Shown here one piece after another: positions 20,535-29,603 of a stretch of 64,000 bases of DNA (within the stretch, counting starts at the first letter, position 1; the number at the start of each line of letters is the position of its first letter). The position numbers and the translations under genes were made by a program. Origin of the DNA: Streptomyces violaceusniger Tu 4113 (GTDB lineage Bacteria > Actinomycetota > Actinomycetes > Streptomycetales > Streptomycetaceae); NCBI RefSeq assembly GCF_000147815.2, contig NC_015957.1, positions 8,184,001-8,248,000 of the forward strand. Reading direction: 5' to 3'. Below the pieces are notes generated by a model. It worked only from the letters and a program-made list of their open reading frames with translations, was not told where the DNA came from and made no database searches.

Positions 20535-21493
20535 GGACCGACCTCTTCCCGGATGCGCTCCGCCCCCCGGAACCGGGCCGGGGCGGCCCGCCGGTTCTCG
20601 GCGATCTCCTCCTCGGTGGGCAGCTCCGCGCCGCGGGTGAGCAGCTTCAGCCGGGGCTGGTACTGCTCGGGGATGACCGGCAGCCCGGGGGGCGCCGTAT
20701 TGCGGGCACCGGCCGCGAACACCTGCTTGACCAGGCGGTCTTCCAGCGAGTGATACGAGAGCACGGCGATCCGCCCGCCGACCGCGAGCGTCCCGACGGC
20801 CGCCGGAATGGCCCGCTCCAGGACCGCGAGCTCGCCGTTGACCTCGATCCGCAGCGCCTGGAAGGTGCGCTTGGCCGGATTGCCGCCGGTGCGCTTGGCG
20901 GCCTGCGGCAGCGCCGCGCGGATCAGCTCGACGAGCCGGGCGCTGTTGGTGAACGGCTCCTTGGCGCGCTCGCGCACCACGGCGTCCACGATCTTCTTGG
21001 CGAACTTCTCCTCGCCGTAGGCCCGCAGGATGCGTACCAGCTCGCCCGGCGGATAGGTGTTGAGCACCTCCGCCGCGCTGACTCCGGTGGTCTGGTCCAT
21101 CCGCATGTCCAGCGGGGCGTCCTGGGCGTAGGCGAAACCGCGCTCGGCCTCGTCGAGCTGCATGGAGGACACGCCGAGGTCGAAGAGGATCCCCTGGACG
21201 CGCGGGACGCCGAGCCGGTCGAGGACCTCGGGCAGCTCGTCGTAGACCGCGTGGACCAGCGTGGCCCGATCGCCGTACGGGGCGAGCCGCTCACCGGCGA
21301 GTCGCAGCGCGGACGGGTCGCGATCGAGCGCGATGAGCCGGGCCTCGGGGAAGTCGCGCAACAGCGCCTCGCTGTGGCCGCCGAGGCCCAGAGTGCAGTC
21401 GACCACGACCGCGCCGGGCTGGGCGAGAGCGGGGGCCAGCATGTCCAGGCAGCGCTGGAGCATGACGGGAACATGGAGAGCGTTGCTGCTCAT
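20531..21493 (-). CDS. rsmH: 16S rRNA (cytosine(1402)-N4)-methyltransferase RsmH
   Basis: SAM-dependent methyltransferase (formerly MraW) acting on 16S rRNA C1402. The product from [17 protein letters not shown] is 320 aa. The SAM motif [14 protein letters not shown] lies near residue 32; further family motifs are [38 protein letters not shown] and [12 protein letters not shown]. The frame is open for 100 codons further upstream, but the family begins at HVPVML, so the ATG at 21493 is chosen. It is the first gene of the dcw cluster; no mraZ is visible upstream. Confidence 0.96.
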   Translation of the reverse strand: MSSNALHVPVMLQRCLDMLAPALAQPGAVVVDCTLGLGGHSEALLRDFPEARLIALDRDPSALRLAGERLAPYGDRATLVHAVYDELPEVLDRLGVPRVQGILFDLGVSSMQLDEAERGFAYAQDAPLDMRMDQTTGVSAAEVLNTYPPGELVRILRAYGEEKFAKKIVDAVVRERAKEPFTNSARLVELIRAALPQAAKRTGGNPAKRTFQALRIEVNGELAVLERAIPAAVGTLAVGGRIAVLSYHSLEDRLVKQVFAAGARNTAPPGLPVIPEQYQPRLKLLTRGAELPTEEEIAENRRAAPARFRGAERIREEVGP

Positions 21494-21901
21494 TGCGCTG
21501 CTGGTGCGCCCTTCTGAGGATCGGGCGAGGATGGTACGCACCTCCGGGTCCCCACCCGCTCTGAAGGGGAAGTGGCCTACTGGCGCCGGGGAAGTGACGT
21601 CAGGCGACCGGAGCGGGAGGAGGCCGAGGGGTACGTACGCACCGCGCTCACGCGAAATTCCGGGATCCGAGGGGAGCGTCACGCCTCCCACTTCGCGCCA
21701 CTTTAGTCCACTCGTCCCTTCGGTCAACCAACCGGTCAGCGCGTCCCGCCCCGGGGGTGGATCACCTCCCCCAGGCACCACACCGAGGGGCACAGGGGGC
21801 TGTGGGGTGCCTCACATCACCCGCTCGGCCCACCCCGTTGCCCTCGTTTGCCCTACCTAAAGAGAAGACAAAATTCCCTGGTGAGAGGTAGCGTCGTCAT
21901 C
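21494..21901. other. Intergenic region between rsmH and carbonic anhydrase genes
   Basis: This 408-bp divergent gap must hold the leading promoter of the dcw cluster (minus strand) and that of the carbonic anhydrase gene (plus strand). An imperfect 11-bp stem (21773-21783 with 21802-21812, one mismatch) is the clearest structure. No extra gene with convincing codon bias, and no mraZ, was found. Confidence 0.5.
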
Positions 21902-22456
21902 ATGTCGATATCAGCGCCGCAGCCGAATCCGTCCACCGACCGCGACGCCCATACGGGAGACACGGTCACCGACCGCCTCGTGGAGGCCAACCGCACGTAC
22001 GCCGAGAAGTTCACCGACCCCGGAATGGACGCGCGCCCCGTGCAGCGCGTCGCCGTCGTCGCATGCATGGACGCCCGTCTGGACCTGCACGAGGCACTCG
22101 GCCTGGAGCTGGGCGACTGCCACACCATCCGCAACGCCGGCGGTGTGGTCACCGACGACATCATCCGGTCCCTGACCATCAGCCAGCGCGCGCTCGGGAC
22201 CCGCAGCGTCGTGCTCATCCACCACACCGGCTGCGGTCTGCTGAACCTCACCGAGGACTTCCGGCATGAGCTGGAGGCGGAGGTGGGCCAGCGTCCGTCG
22301 TGGGCGGTCGAGGCGTTCAAGGACCTCGACGCCGATGTCCGCCAGTCGATGCAGCGGGTGCGCACCTCGCCGTTCCTGGTGCACACCGACGACGTCCGCG
22401 GTTTCGTCTTCGATGTGACGACGGGTCTGCTGCGGGAGGTCACGCCGCGCACGTGA
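21902..22456 (+). CDS. Beta-class carbonic anhydrase
   Basis: Zinc enzyme interconverting CO2 and bicarbonate in the cytoplasm. The 184-aa product has beta-class ligands C55, H108 and C111 (VACMDARL and HHTGCG) and the Asp57-Arg59 dyad. The surrounding RNAGGVVTDD loop and the C-terminal GFVFDVTTGLL strand fit the compact type common in actinobacteria. The ATG at 21902 gives MSISAPQ; a TTG 18 codons upstream is less likely. It is monocistronic, divergent from the dcw cluster and followed by a hairpin at 22.58 kb. Confidence 0.9.
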   Translation: MSISAPQPNPSTDRDAHTGDTVTDRLVEANRTYAEKFTDPGMDARPVQRVAVVACMDARLDLHEALGLELGDCHTIRNAGGVVTDDIIRSLTISQRALGTRSVVLIHHTGCGLLNLTEDFRHELEAEVGQRPSWAVEAFKDLDADVRQSMQRVRTSPFLVHTDDVRGFVFDVTTGLLREVTPRT

Positions 22457-22511
22457 CGGATGTTGAGGTTACTGAAGGGATTCAGCGCCCGAACTCGTAC
22501 AAGCGTGACAA

Positions 22512-22531
22512 ATAACCCCGGGTTATCCACA
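22512..22531. promoter_or_regulatory. Palindrome overlapping a DnaA-box-like sequence
   Basis: Bases 22512-22526 form ATAACCC-C-GGGTTAT, a perfect palindrome. Overlapping it, TTATCCACA at 22523-22531 is identical to the classical DnaA box. It lies downstream of the carbonic anhydrase gene and about 145 bp upstream of the moxR start. It is a single site with no cluster of boxes, so it is not an origin. Confidence 0.45.
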
Positions 22532-22579
22532 GCCGAGTGACGCGAGGCCGCGGAGACCGCAAGAATGCATAGGTGACAT

Positions 22580-22605
22580 CGTCCCCCGCAACCACGCGGG
22601 GGACG
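22580..22605 (+). terminator. Hairpin between carbonic anhydrase and moxR
   Basis: A 10-bp perfect GC stem (22580-22589 with 22596-22605) with a 6-base loop, no T-run. It is probably the terminator of the carbonic anhydrase transcript; it could also lie in the moxR leader, since the moxR start is only 71 bp further. Confidence 0.55.
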
Positions 22606-22675
22606 GTGCCAGCGTTTGCGGTGGGCCGGTCCGTTCCGAGGGCAACGGCCCTGAGAACGGGCCGAGGAGGGCCGG

Positions 22676-23731
22676 GTGACGACCTATGACGAGCGAGCGA
22701 GCCTCAGCGATCTGACCACCACAGCGGAGCGGATCCGCCGGTCGGTGGAGGGTGTGATCGAGGGCAAGCCCGAGGTCGTACGGCTTTCGCTGACCGTGCT
22801 GCTCGCCGAGGGGCATCTGCTGATCGAGGACGTCCCGGGCGTGGGCAAGACCATGCTGGCCAAGGCGCTCGCGCGGTCCATCGACTGCTCCATGCGGCGG
22901 ATCCAGTTCACCCCGGACCTGTTGCCGTCCGACATCACCGGCGTGAGCATCTTCGACCAGCAGCGCAAGGAGTTCGAGTTCAAGCCGGGGGCCATCTTCG
23001 CCCAGATCGTGATCGGCGACGAGATCAACCGCGCCTCGCCCAAGACCCAGTCCGCGCTGCTGGAGTCGATGGAGGAGCGCCAGGTCACCATCGACGGGGA
23101 GAGCTATGAGCTGCCCAGCCCCTTCATGGTGGTGGCCACGCAGAACCCGGTCGAGATGGAGGGCACCTATCCGCTGCCCGAGGCGCAGCGCGACCGCTTC
23201 ATGGCCCGTGTCTCCATCGGGTACCCCAGCCCGCAGGCCGAGCTGCAGATGCTGGACATCCACGGCGGCGTCTCCCCGCTGGACGACCTGCAGCCCGTCG
23301 CGCACGCCCACGAGATCGTCAAGCTGGTCGAGGCGGTGCGCTCGGTTCATGTCGCCGAGGCCGTCCGGCGTTACGCGGTGGACCTGGTGGCCGCCACCCG
23401 CAGCCACCCCGATCTGCGGCTGGGCGCCTCGCCCCGGGCCACGCTGCATCTGCTGCGGGCCGCCAAGGCGTCGGCCGCGCTTGCCGGGCGGGAGTTCGCG
23501 CTGCCGGACGATGTGCAGTCCCTCGTCGTGGCGGTGCTGGCGCACCGGCTGCTGCCCACCGCGCAGGCCCAGCTGAACCGGCGCACCGCGGAGCAGGTCG
23601 TCACGGACATCGTGCAGCGCACCCCGGTGCCCACCTCCGGCGCGCGCGGTGCGGGCGGTGGGATGCCTCCCATGCCGCCCATGCCCCCGGCCGACTTCGG
23701 CCGGCAGCAGCCGGGCGCGCGGAGGCTGTGA
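22676..23731 (+). CDS. MoxR-family AAA+ ATPase
   Basis: AAA+ chaperone-type ATPase. MoxR proteins usually act with DUF58/VWA partners to assemble or activate metal or envelope protein complexes. The 351-aa product shows Walker A DVPGVGKTMLAKAL (Lys near 58), Walker B VIGDEINRASPKTQ, sensor 1 ATQNPVEMEGTYPLPEAQ, and sensor 2 GASPRATLHLLRAAK. The GTG start has GAGGAGG upstream. It overlaps the DUF58 gene at TGATG, and both precede a transglutaminase-domain membrane protein, forming a three-gene operon. Confidence 0.94.
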   Translation: MTTYDERASLSDLTTTAERIRRSVEGVIEGKPEVVRLSLTVLLAEGHLLIEDVPGVGKTMLAKALARSIDCSMRRIQFTPDLLPSDITGVSIFDQQRKEFEFKPGAIFAQIVIGDEINRASPKTQSALLESMEERQVTIDGESYELPSPFMVVATQNPVEMEGTYPLPEAQRDRFMARVSIGYPSPQAELQMLDIHGGVSPLDDLQPVAHAHEIVKLVEAVRSVHVAEAVRRYAVDLVAATRSHPDLRLGASPRATLHLLRAAKASAALAGREFALPDDVQSLVVAVLAHRLLPTAQAQLNRRTAEQVVTDIVQRTPVPTSGARGAGGGMPPMPPMPPADFGRQQPGARRL

Positions 23732-25119
23732 TGGCCGCAGGGGGGACGGACATGGGCGCCGAGGGCCCCGGCGCCGGCGAGGACTCGGGCGGGCTGCGGT
23801 CCGCCCTCGCCGGTCTGACCACCCGCGGCCGTTCCTTCCTGGCCGCCGGGGTGGCCGCCGCGGTGTGCAGCTATGTCCTGGGCCAGGCGGATCTGCTGCG
23901 GGTCGGGCTGCTGCTGGCCGCGCTGCCGCTGGTCTGTGTGGCCGTGGTCTACCGCACCCGGTACCGGGTGGCGGGCAGCAGACGGCTCGCGCCCGCGCGG
24001 GTGCCGGCGGGCTCCGAGGCCCGGGTGCATCTGCGGATGGACAATGTCTCGCGGCTGCCCACCGGGCTGCTGATGCTCCAGGACCGGGTGCCCTATGTGC
24101 TGGGGCCGCGCCCCCGGTTCGTGCTGGACCGGGTGGAGCCGGGCGGCCGGCGCGAGGTGTCCTACCGGGTCCGCTCGGATCTGCGCGGCCGCTATCCGCT
24201 GGGTCCGCTGCAGCTTCGGCTGAGCGACCCGTTCGGGATGTGCGAGCTCACCCGCGCCTTCAGCGCCTACGACACGCTCACGGTGGTCCCCCGGGTCGAG
24301 CCGCTGCCCCCGGTGCGCCTGACCGGCGAGGCCGCGGGGTACGGGGACGGGCGGCATCGCTCGCTGGCCCTGGCCGGTGAGGACGATGTCATCCCGCGCG
24401 GCTATCGCATAGGCGACGATCTGCGCCGGGTGCACTGGCGGTCCACCGCGCGCTACGGGGAACTCATGGTCCGCCGCGAGGAACAGCCGCAGCGGGCCCA
24501 TTGCACGGTGCTGCTGGACACCCGGCGTACGGCGCACTACGGCTCCGGGCCCGACTCGGCCTTCGAATGGGCGGTCTCCGGGGCGGCCTCGACCGCGGTC
24601 CATCTGCTGGAGCGGGGCTATGCGGTCCGGCTGCTGACCGACTCCGGAAGCTCGGTGCCGGGCCCGGACGGCGGAGGCGGCTTCACCGGCTCCACCCATG
24701 ACGGGGCGGAGACCGCCGGGCTGATGCTGGACACCCTCGCCGTGGTGGACCACTCCGACGGCGGAGGGCTCTCGCCCGCCTTCGAGGTGCTGCGGGGCGG
24801 CGGCGAGGGACTGCTGGTGGCCTTCCTGGGCGATCTGGACGAGGAGCAGGCGGCGACGGCCGCCCGGATGCGGCACCGCACCACGGCCGCGGTGGCGTTC
24901 GTGCTGGACGGCGCGGCCTGGTCGCGCGGGGCGGAGTTCGGGGGCACACGCGAGCTGGAGGAGCGGCTGCGGCAGTTGCGCGAGGCGGGGTGGACGGCGC
25001 TGCCGGTCGGCCCGGGGGCCTCGCTGACAGAGCTGTGGCGGCAGGCCGACGCCCAGGGTGCCACCCGGGCGGACGCCGGAGGTCCCGCGGTCGGCGGAAT
25101 GACAGGGAGCTGGGCATGA
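23731..25119 (+). CDS. DUF58 domain protein (MoxR partner)
   Basis: Membrane-associated protein with two hydrophobic segments near residues 35-75 (FLAAGVAAAVCSYVL and LLLAALPLVCVAVVY). A beta-rich segment follows, then the DUF58 signature GDDLRRVHWRSTARYGEL (about 230-250) and a VWA-like C-terminal half. DUF58 proteins are encoded next to moxR and are thought to be substrates or adaptors of the ATPase; no activity is known. ATG at 23731 is chosen because GGAGG sits five bases upstream; a GTG one codon earlier also exists. The stop overlaps the next start (ATGA). Confidence 0.9.
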   Translation: MAAGGTDMGAEGPGAGEDSGGLRSALAGLTTRGRSFLAAGVAAAVCSYVLGQADLLRVGLLLAALPLVCVAVVYRTRYRVAGSRRLAPARVPAGSEARVHLRMDNVSRLPTGLLMLQDRVPYVLGPRPRFVLDRVEPGGRREVSYRVRSDLRGRYPLGPLQLRLSDPFGMCELTRAFSAYDTLTVVPRVEPLPPVRLTGEAAGYGDGRHRSLALAGEDDVIPRGYRIGDDLRRVHWRSTARYGELMVRREEQPQRAHCTVLLDTRRTAHYGSGPDSAFEWAVSGAASTAVHLLERGYAVRLLTDSGSSVPGPDGGGGFTGSTHDGAETAGLMLDTLAVVDHSDGGGLSPAFEVLRGGGEGLLVAFLGDLDEEQAATAARMRHRTTAAVAFVLDGAAWSRGAEFGGTRELEERLRQLREAGWTALPVGPGASLTELWRQADAQGATRADAGGPAVGGMTGSWA

Positions 25120-27545
25120 GTGGGAGCGTTCGGCTCGCGATATGTGCGGCGCTGGCCACGGTGGCGGCGGCCTGTGCGCTGCTGCCGCTGGTGGACCCGG
25201 CGAGCTGGCTGTTGCAGGCCGCCCTGTTGCTGGCGGTCCAGAGCGGGACGGGCGTGGCGGCCCGCCGGGTGCCGCTGGCCCGCCCGCTGACGGTGGCCGT
25301 GCAGGCCGTGGTGACGCTGCTGCTGCTCACCCTGGTCTTCGCGCACGAGCAGGCGCTGGGCGGGGTGCTGCCGAGCCCGCAGGCCCTTGACGAGTTCGCG
25401 CTGCTGCTGCGCGACGGCGCCGACGACGTGGGGCAGTACGCGATCCCCGCGCCGCTCACCGAGGGCATCCGGCTGATGCTGGTGGCCGGGGTGCTGGCGA
25501 TCGGCCTGGTGGTCGACGCACTCGCGGTGACGTACCGCAGCGCGGCCCCCGCCGGGCTGCCGCTGCTCGCGCTGTACTCGGTCGCGGCCGGCCTGTCCGA
25601 CGCCGGGAGCGACTGGCTGTGGTTCCTGCTGGCGGCGGCCGGCTATCTGCTGCTGCTCCTGGCCGAGGGCCGGGACCGGCTGTCCCAGTGGGGCCGGGTG
25701 TTCAGCGGCGGCGCCCCGCATCCGGCGGGTATGCCGCCCTCGGGCCTGGCCGGGGCCGGAGGCTCCCCGGCGCTCGCCCCGGTCCGCACCGGCCGCAGAA
25801 TCGGCGTGCTGGCGCTCGGCATCGCGCTGGTGGTGCCCGCGGCGCTGCCGTCCCTGGACGGCGGGCTGCTGGACCGGCAGGGCAGCGGCGGCGGGTCGGG
25901 CAGCGGCGGCGGCACGATCTCGGCGGTCAATCCACTGGTGTCGCTGCAGGACAGCCTTAACCAGCCGGAGAACAAGGAGGTGCTGCGCTATCGCACCTCC
26001 TCGCAGACCACGCAGGACCTGTATCTGCGGATCGTGGCGCTGGACCGGTTCGACGGCACCTCGTGGAAGTCGTCCGAGCGGCATGTCACCGATGTGCCCG
26101 GGCAGCTTCCGTCGCCCGCCGGGCTCGGTCCCTCCGTCCGGGTCTCCTCGATCGACACCTCGATCTCGGCCGCCGACTGGTACGCGCAGAACTGGCTGCC
26201 CCTCCCCTACCCCGCGTCCAGGGTCGAGATCGACGGGCGCTGGCGCTATGAGCCGGAGGGCCGCACGCTGGTCGGCGACCGCGGCCAGACCACCCGGGGC
26301 GCGCGCTACCGGGTCACCAGCCTGCTGGTGGAGCCGACGGCCGAGCAGTTGGCAGCCGCACCGGCACCGCCCTCGCGGCTGCGGAAGGAGTACACCGAGG
26401 TACCGGGCTCGCTGCCATCCGTGGTGGCCAGTACGGCGCGGGAGGTGACCGCCGGCGCGGCGAACGCGTACGAGAAGGCGGTCAAGCTCCAGGACTGGTT
26501 CGCGGTGAACGGAGGATTCCGTTACGACACCGAGGTGCAGTCCGGCAGCGGCTCGGCCGCCATCGTCCGGTTCCTGAAGCAGAAGGAGGGCTTCTGCGTC
26601 CACTTCTCCTTCTCGATGGCGGCGATGGCCCGGACGCTGGGCATTCCGGCGCGGGTCGCGGTCGGGTTCACCCCCGGCACCGCCCAGGCGGACGGCTCGG
26701 TGTCGGTGGGCCTCAAGGACGCGCACGCCTGGCCCGAGCTGTACTTCGAGGGCGTGGGCTGGACCCGTTTCGAGCCCACCCCGAGCCGTGGCACCCAGCC
26801 CGACTACACGATGGAGCAGACGCCCTCGGACACCCCGTCCGACGAGCCGACGAGCGAGCCCAGCACGACCTCCGAGCCGACGGCCGCCCCGACCGCCTCC
26901 GACAGTTGCACCCCGGAGATGAAGAAGCTGGGCACCTGTGGAGGCGCCGCGGCCCAGCAGCCGGACAACGGCGCCTCGGGCGGGGGCTGGTCGGCGACCA
27001 AGGTCACGAGTTGGAGTTCGCTGGCGGTGCTGCTGGCCGTGGTGCCCCTGCTGCCCATGCTGTGGCGGCGGCGGATACGGACCCGCAGACTTAACGGCTC
27101 GGGCGGGCGCACCGAGCAGGACGCCGCCGACCGGACCCTCGCCGCATGGCGTGAACTCACCGATTCGGCCTGGGACTTCGGCGTGCTGCCGGACGACTCG
27201 CTGACCTCGCGCAGAGCGGTGGCCCGCATGGTGCGGATCGCCGACCTCGACGACGATTCGGCCCGGGCGGCGCAGCGGGTGGCCGAGGCGGTCGAGCAGG
27301 TGCTCTACGCACCGCAGCCGCGCCCGTTCGCGGGCGTCGCGGACGACGTCCGGCAGGTGCTGGCCGGATTCCGGGCCAAGGCGGGGCGGCGGGAGCGGCT
27401 GCGGGCGCTGCTGGCGCCGCGGTCGGCGGCTCAGCTCGTGTGGGCGTGGGGACAGCGCTGGTCCGCGCTGGTCCAGCGGTGGGGAGCCCCCCGCTGGGCC
27501 CGCTGGGCCTCCCGGCTCAGGCCCCCGCGCGGCCAGGGGAGCTGA
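25116..27545 (+). CDS. Transglutaminase-like membrane protein (TgpA/DUF3488 type)
   Basis: 809-aa polytopic protein: about six membrane helices (1-240), an extracytoplasmic transglutaminase-like domain (about 400-560), a Ser/Thr/Pro-rich linker, another helix (about 635-655, SLAVLLAVVPLLPMLW) and a C-terminal DUF4129-like cytoplasmic segment. Catalytic residues appear as C494 (EGFCVHF) and H537 (DAHAWPE); the third position reads WTRFEPTP with Glu where Pseudomonas TgpA has Asp. The ATG overlaps the DUF58 stop. Family members act on envelope proteins or peptides; the substrate here is unknown. A strong hairpin follows. Confidence 0.9.
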   Translation: MSGSVRLAICAALATVAAACALLPLVDPASWLLQAALLLAVQSGTGVAARRVPLARPLTVAVQAVVTLLLLTLVFAHEQALGGVLPSPQALDEFALLLRDGADDVGQYAIPAPLTEGIRLMLVAGVLAIGLVVDALAVTYRSAAPAGLPLLALYSVAAGLSDAGSDWLWFLLAAAGYLLLLLAEGRDRLSQWGRVFSGGAPHPAGMPPSGLAGAGGSPALAPVRTGRRIGVLALGIALVVPAALPSLDGGLLDRQGSGGGSGSGGGTISAVNPLVSLQDSLNQPENKEVLRYRTSSQTTQDLYLRIVALDRFDGTSWKSSERHVTDVPGQLPSPAGLGPSVRVSSIDTSISAADWYAQNWLPLPYPASRVEIDGRWRYEPEGRTLVGDRGQTTRGARYRVTSLLVEPTAEQLAAAPAPPSRLRKEYTEVPGSLPSVVASTAREVTAGAANAYEKAVKLQDWFAVNGGFRYDTEVQSGSGSAAIVRFLKQKEGFCVHFSFSMAAMARTLGIPARVAVGFTPGTAQADGSVSVGLKDAHAWPELYFEGVGWTRFEPTPSRGTQPDYTMEQTPSDTPSDEPTSEPSTTSEPTAAPTASDSCTPEMKKLGTCGGAAAQQPDNGASGGGWSATKVTSWSSLAVLLAVVPLLPMLWRRRIRTRRLNGSGGRTEQDAADRTLAAWRELTDSAWDFGVLPDDSLTSRRAVARMVRIADLDDDSARAAQRVAEAVEQVLYAPQPRPFAGVADDVRQVLAGFRAKAGRRERLRALLAPRSAAQLVWAWGQRWSALVQRWGAPRWARWASRLRPPRGQGS

Positions 27546-27822
27546 CCTCGGGGCGGCCCTGAGCCCTTGCGACGGAGGCCCTGCCCGAGCCCCCGCGGCT
27601 GAGCCCCCGCGGCGCGTGCGGGGGCTCAAGGCCGCTCGGGCACGCCACGGGGGCTCAGCGCCGCCCGAGCTCGCTTCAGGGCCCTGCGGGGGCCAGGGCC
27701 AGGTACAGGCCGCGGTTGCAGGGCTGGGACCCGGTTACGGTTGCGGTTGCGGTTGCGGGCCCACGACGCGGTTGCGGGGCTGGGCACGGCTGACGGACTA
27801 CGGCGCGGAAGGGCTACCGCAC
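27546..27822. other. Non-coding stretch after the transglutaminase gene
   Basis: No gene is supported here. It holds repeated gagcccccgcgg-like blocks (27.59-27.63 kb) and a short array of ggttgc/ggttac hexamers around 27733-27760. Codon bias does not support any of the open frames crossing it. Confidence 0.5.
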
Positions 27823-27862
27823 GGTTGAGGGGCGGTCGCCAGTCGGCGACCGCCCCTCAACC
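27823..27862. terminator. Bidirectional terminator hairpin
   Basis: An 18-bp perfect stem (27823-27840 with 27845-27862), loop AGTC, lies between the convergent transglutaminase (+) and DUF3040 (-) genes. It is well placed to end both transcripts. Confidence 0.8.
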
Positions 27863-27882
27863 ACTCATCCAAGAATTATTTC

Positions 27883-28275
27883 TCAGTGGCCCTGCTCATC
27901 GCGGCGACGCTGCCACCGCTCCTCGATACGCGCCATCATCGAACGGCGCTGACGGCCCTGACGGCGGGGAGCCGCCCCGCCGTCGCCCTGCGCCTCGCCG
28001 GGTTTGGGAGCCTTGCGCCAGCCGGTCACCGCGAGCACCGCACATCCCAGCATGATCAGGAAGCCCACCACGCTGATCCAGATCTGGGGAACGATCACTC
28101 CGACCATGAGGAGTGCGATGCCCACCAGAAAACCCGCGACCGCCTGGTAGACCCGTCGCCGGGTGTACGTGCGCAGGCCGCTACCCTCAAGCGCTGTCGC
28201 GAACTTGGGATCTTCGGCGTACAACGCTCGCTCCATTTGCTCGAGCATGCGCTGCTCGTGCTCCGAGAGCGGCAC
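27883..28275 (-). CDS. DUF3040 membrane protein
   Basis: 130-aa protein with the DUF3040 start MPLSEHEQRMLEQMERALYA. A short cytoplasmic helix (1-40) is followed by two transmembrane helices (about 46-64, VAGFLVGIALLMVGVIV, and 68-86) and a basic C-terminus (RRQGRQRRSMMARIEERWQRR). The GTG start follows AGGAGGACTCC, a strong SD. DUF3040 proteins are common in actinobacteria, with no established role. It is probably monocistronic and ends at the bidirectional hairpin. Confidence 0.9.
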   Translation of the reverse strand: MPLSEHEQRMLEQMERALYAEDPKFATALEGSGLRTYTRRRVYQAVAGFLVGIALLMVGVIVPQIWISVVGFLIMLGCAVLAVTGWRKAPKPGEAQGDGGAAPRRQGRQRRSMMARIEERWQRRRDEQGH

Positions 28276-28546
28276 GGAGTCCTCCTACTCGTCGGTCGCG
28301 GGGGGCGACCGGGTGCGACCCTTTCAGGATAGGCAGGGAATCGCCCCCGTGAAACCCGCCCCTCAACGCCAATTCGCCCACCCCCACGGGCGTGGCGAAA
28401 GTTGACGCTGAGACGTCCATTCCCCTCCCGCCGATTGGCCATGCCGGACGGTGTACCCCGATCATACGGGGCCGGACGGCCAAGCGGGTCTCCTGTGGCC
28501 GACTCCACCTGCACCGCCCGTCGTCCGGTGGGGCGGGAGGAGACGC

Positions 28547-29329
28547 TCAGTCCCGCTCGGCGAGAACGTGCAGCTGAGTGGCGACGGAACGGAAGGCGGG
28601 CAGCCCGGCGGCGGCCTCCTCGAGCTGCAACAGGGCGTCCAGCGCCCCGGGCTCGGTGTCCACGAGCACTCCGGGGACCAGATCGGCGAAGACCCGCACC
28701 CCGTGCACCGCGGCGATCTCCAGACCGGCCGCCTTCACCAGCTCGGACAGCTGGTCGGCGGTGAAGCGGCGTGGCATCGGGTCTCCGGAGCCCCAGCGGC
28801 CCTCGGGGTCGGTAAGCGCTTGCCGGGCCTCGGTGAAGTGGCCGGCCAGGGCACGGGCCAGCACGGCGCCGCCCAGGCCCGCCGCGAGCACGCTGAGGGT
28901 GCCGGCGGGGCGCAGGGCCGCCGCCGCGTTCCGCAGGCCCTCGGCAGGGTCGTCCACGTACTCCAGGACGCCATGGCAAAGCACCACGTCGTAGCCGCCC
29001 CGCTCGACCACGTCGAACAGCCCGTGGACATCGCCCTGGACTCCGCGCACCCGGTCGGCCACCCCGGCCTCGGCGGCCCGCCGCTCCAGCGCGAACAGGG
29101 CGTTCGGACTCGGGTCGACCACGGTGACGCGGTGGCCGAGGCCGGCCACGGGGACGGCGAAATTGCCGCTGCCGCCGCCGGTGTCCAGGACGTCCAGCGC
29201 GCCGTGCACGGCCACTCCCTCGGCGGCCTCCCGGCCCGTGGCCTTGGCCCGCCGTTCCAGGGCGTCTTTCAGGACCTCCCAGACCACGGCGGTACGGAGG
29301 GACGCACGGGGGCGCTGCGGGTCTGACAC
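28547..29329 (-). CDS. Class I SAM-dependent methyltransferase
   Basis: 260-aa methyltransferase of the UbiE/SmtA-like fold. Motif I is VLDTGGGSGNFAVPVAG (about 47-63), the motif II acidic end VVDPSPNALFAL follows, with GDVHGLF and the motif IV-like VLCHGVLEYVDDP (about 113-125). The substrate cannot be deduced; the closest general resemblance is to SmtA/CmoM-type tRNA or small-molecule methyltransferases. A GTG start. It lies between DUF3040 and HEPN genes on the same strand but with gaps over 270 bp on both sides, so it is probably its own unit. Confidence 0.85.
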   Translation of the reverse strand: MSDPQRPRASLRTAVVWEVLKDALERRAKATGREAAEGVAVHGALDVLDTGGGSGNFAVPVAGLGHRVTVVDPSPNALFALERRAAEAGVADRVRGVQGDVHGLFDVVERGGYDVVLCHGVLEYVDDPAEGLRNAAAALRPAGTLSVLAAGLGGAVLARALAGHFTEARQALTDPEGRWGSGDPMPRRFTADQLSELVKAAGLEIAAVHGVRVFADLVPGVLVDTEPGALDALLQLEEAAAGLPAFRSVATQLHVLAERD

Positions 29330-29480
29330 GGCGGGTGGCTCCTCGGCGCGGTGCCGCCACCGCCCGGAGGCGGTGACGACGGCTTACTGACGTCGGCGGT
29401 CCCAGCCTATTGCCTCCATGGGGCGGGGCGCGCCGAGGCGGCCGGCCCCACCGGCCCCCAGCGGATAGCGGACGGCCGGC

Positions 29481-29573
29481 GCCCGAGCGGTACCCGGCGG
29501 ACAGCGGCCGGTGCCCGAGCGGATACCGGACGGCCCGCAAGCCGATGCCGCACCGCGCCCGAGCGGATACCGG
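29481..29573. repeat. 17-bp direct repeats upstream of the methyltransferase gene
   Basis: The 17-mer gcccgagcggataccgg occurs exactly at 29513-29529 and 29557-29573, and with a one-base shift (gcggtacccgg) at 29481-29497. The copies lie in the 274-bp gap that must contain the methyltransferase promoter. Spacing between copies is 32 and 44 bp. Confidence 0.7.
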
Positions 29574-29603
29574 GCCGCACCGGGGCCGTCACCGGGTCAT
29601 CTC

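Noticed and set aside
22523..22531. Replication origin suggested by a perfect DnaA box
   Set aside because: Only one box is present, with no cluster, no dnaA/dnaN neighbours and no AT-rich unwinding region.
24618..27629. 1003-codon open frame opposite the DUF58 and transglutaminase genes
   Set aside because: It crosses two well-supported genes on the other strand and is a Gly/Arg/Pro-rich artefact of high GC content.
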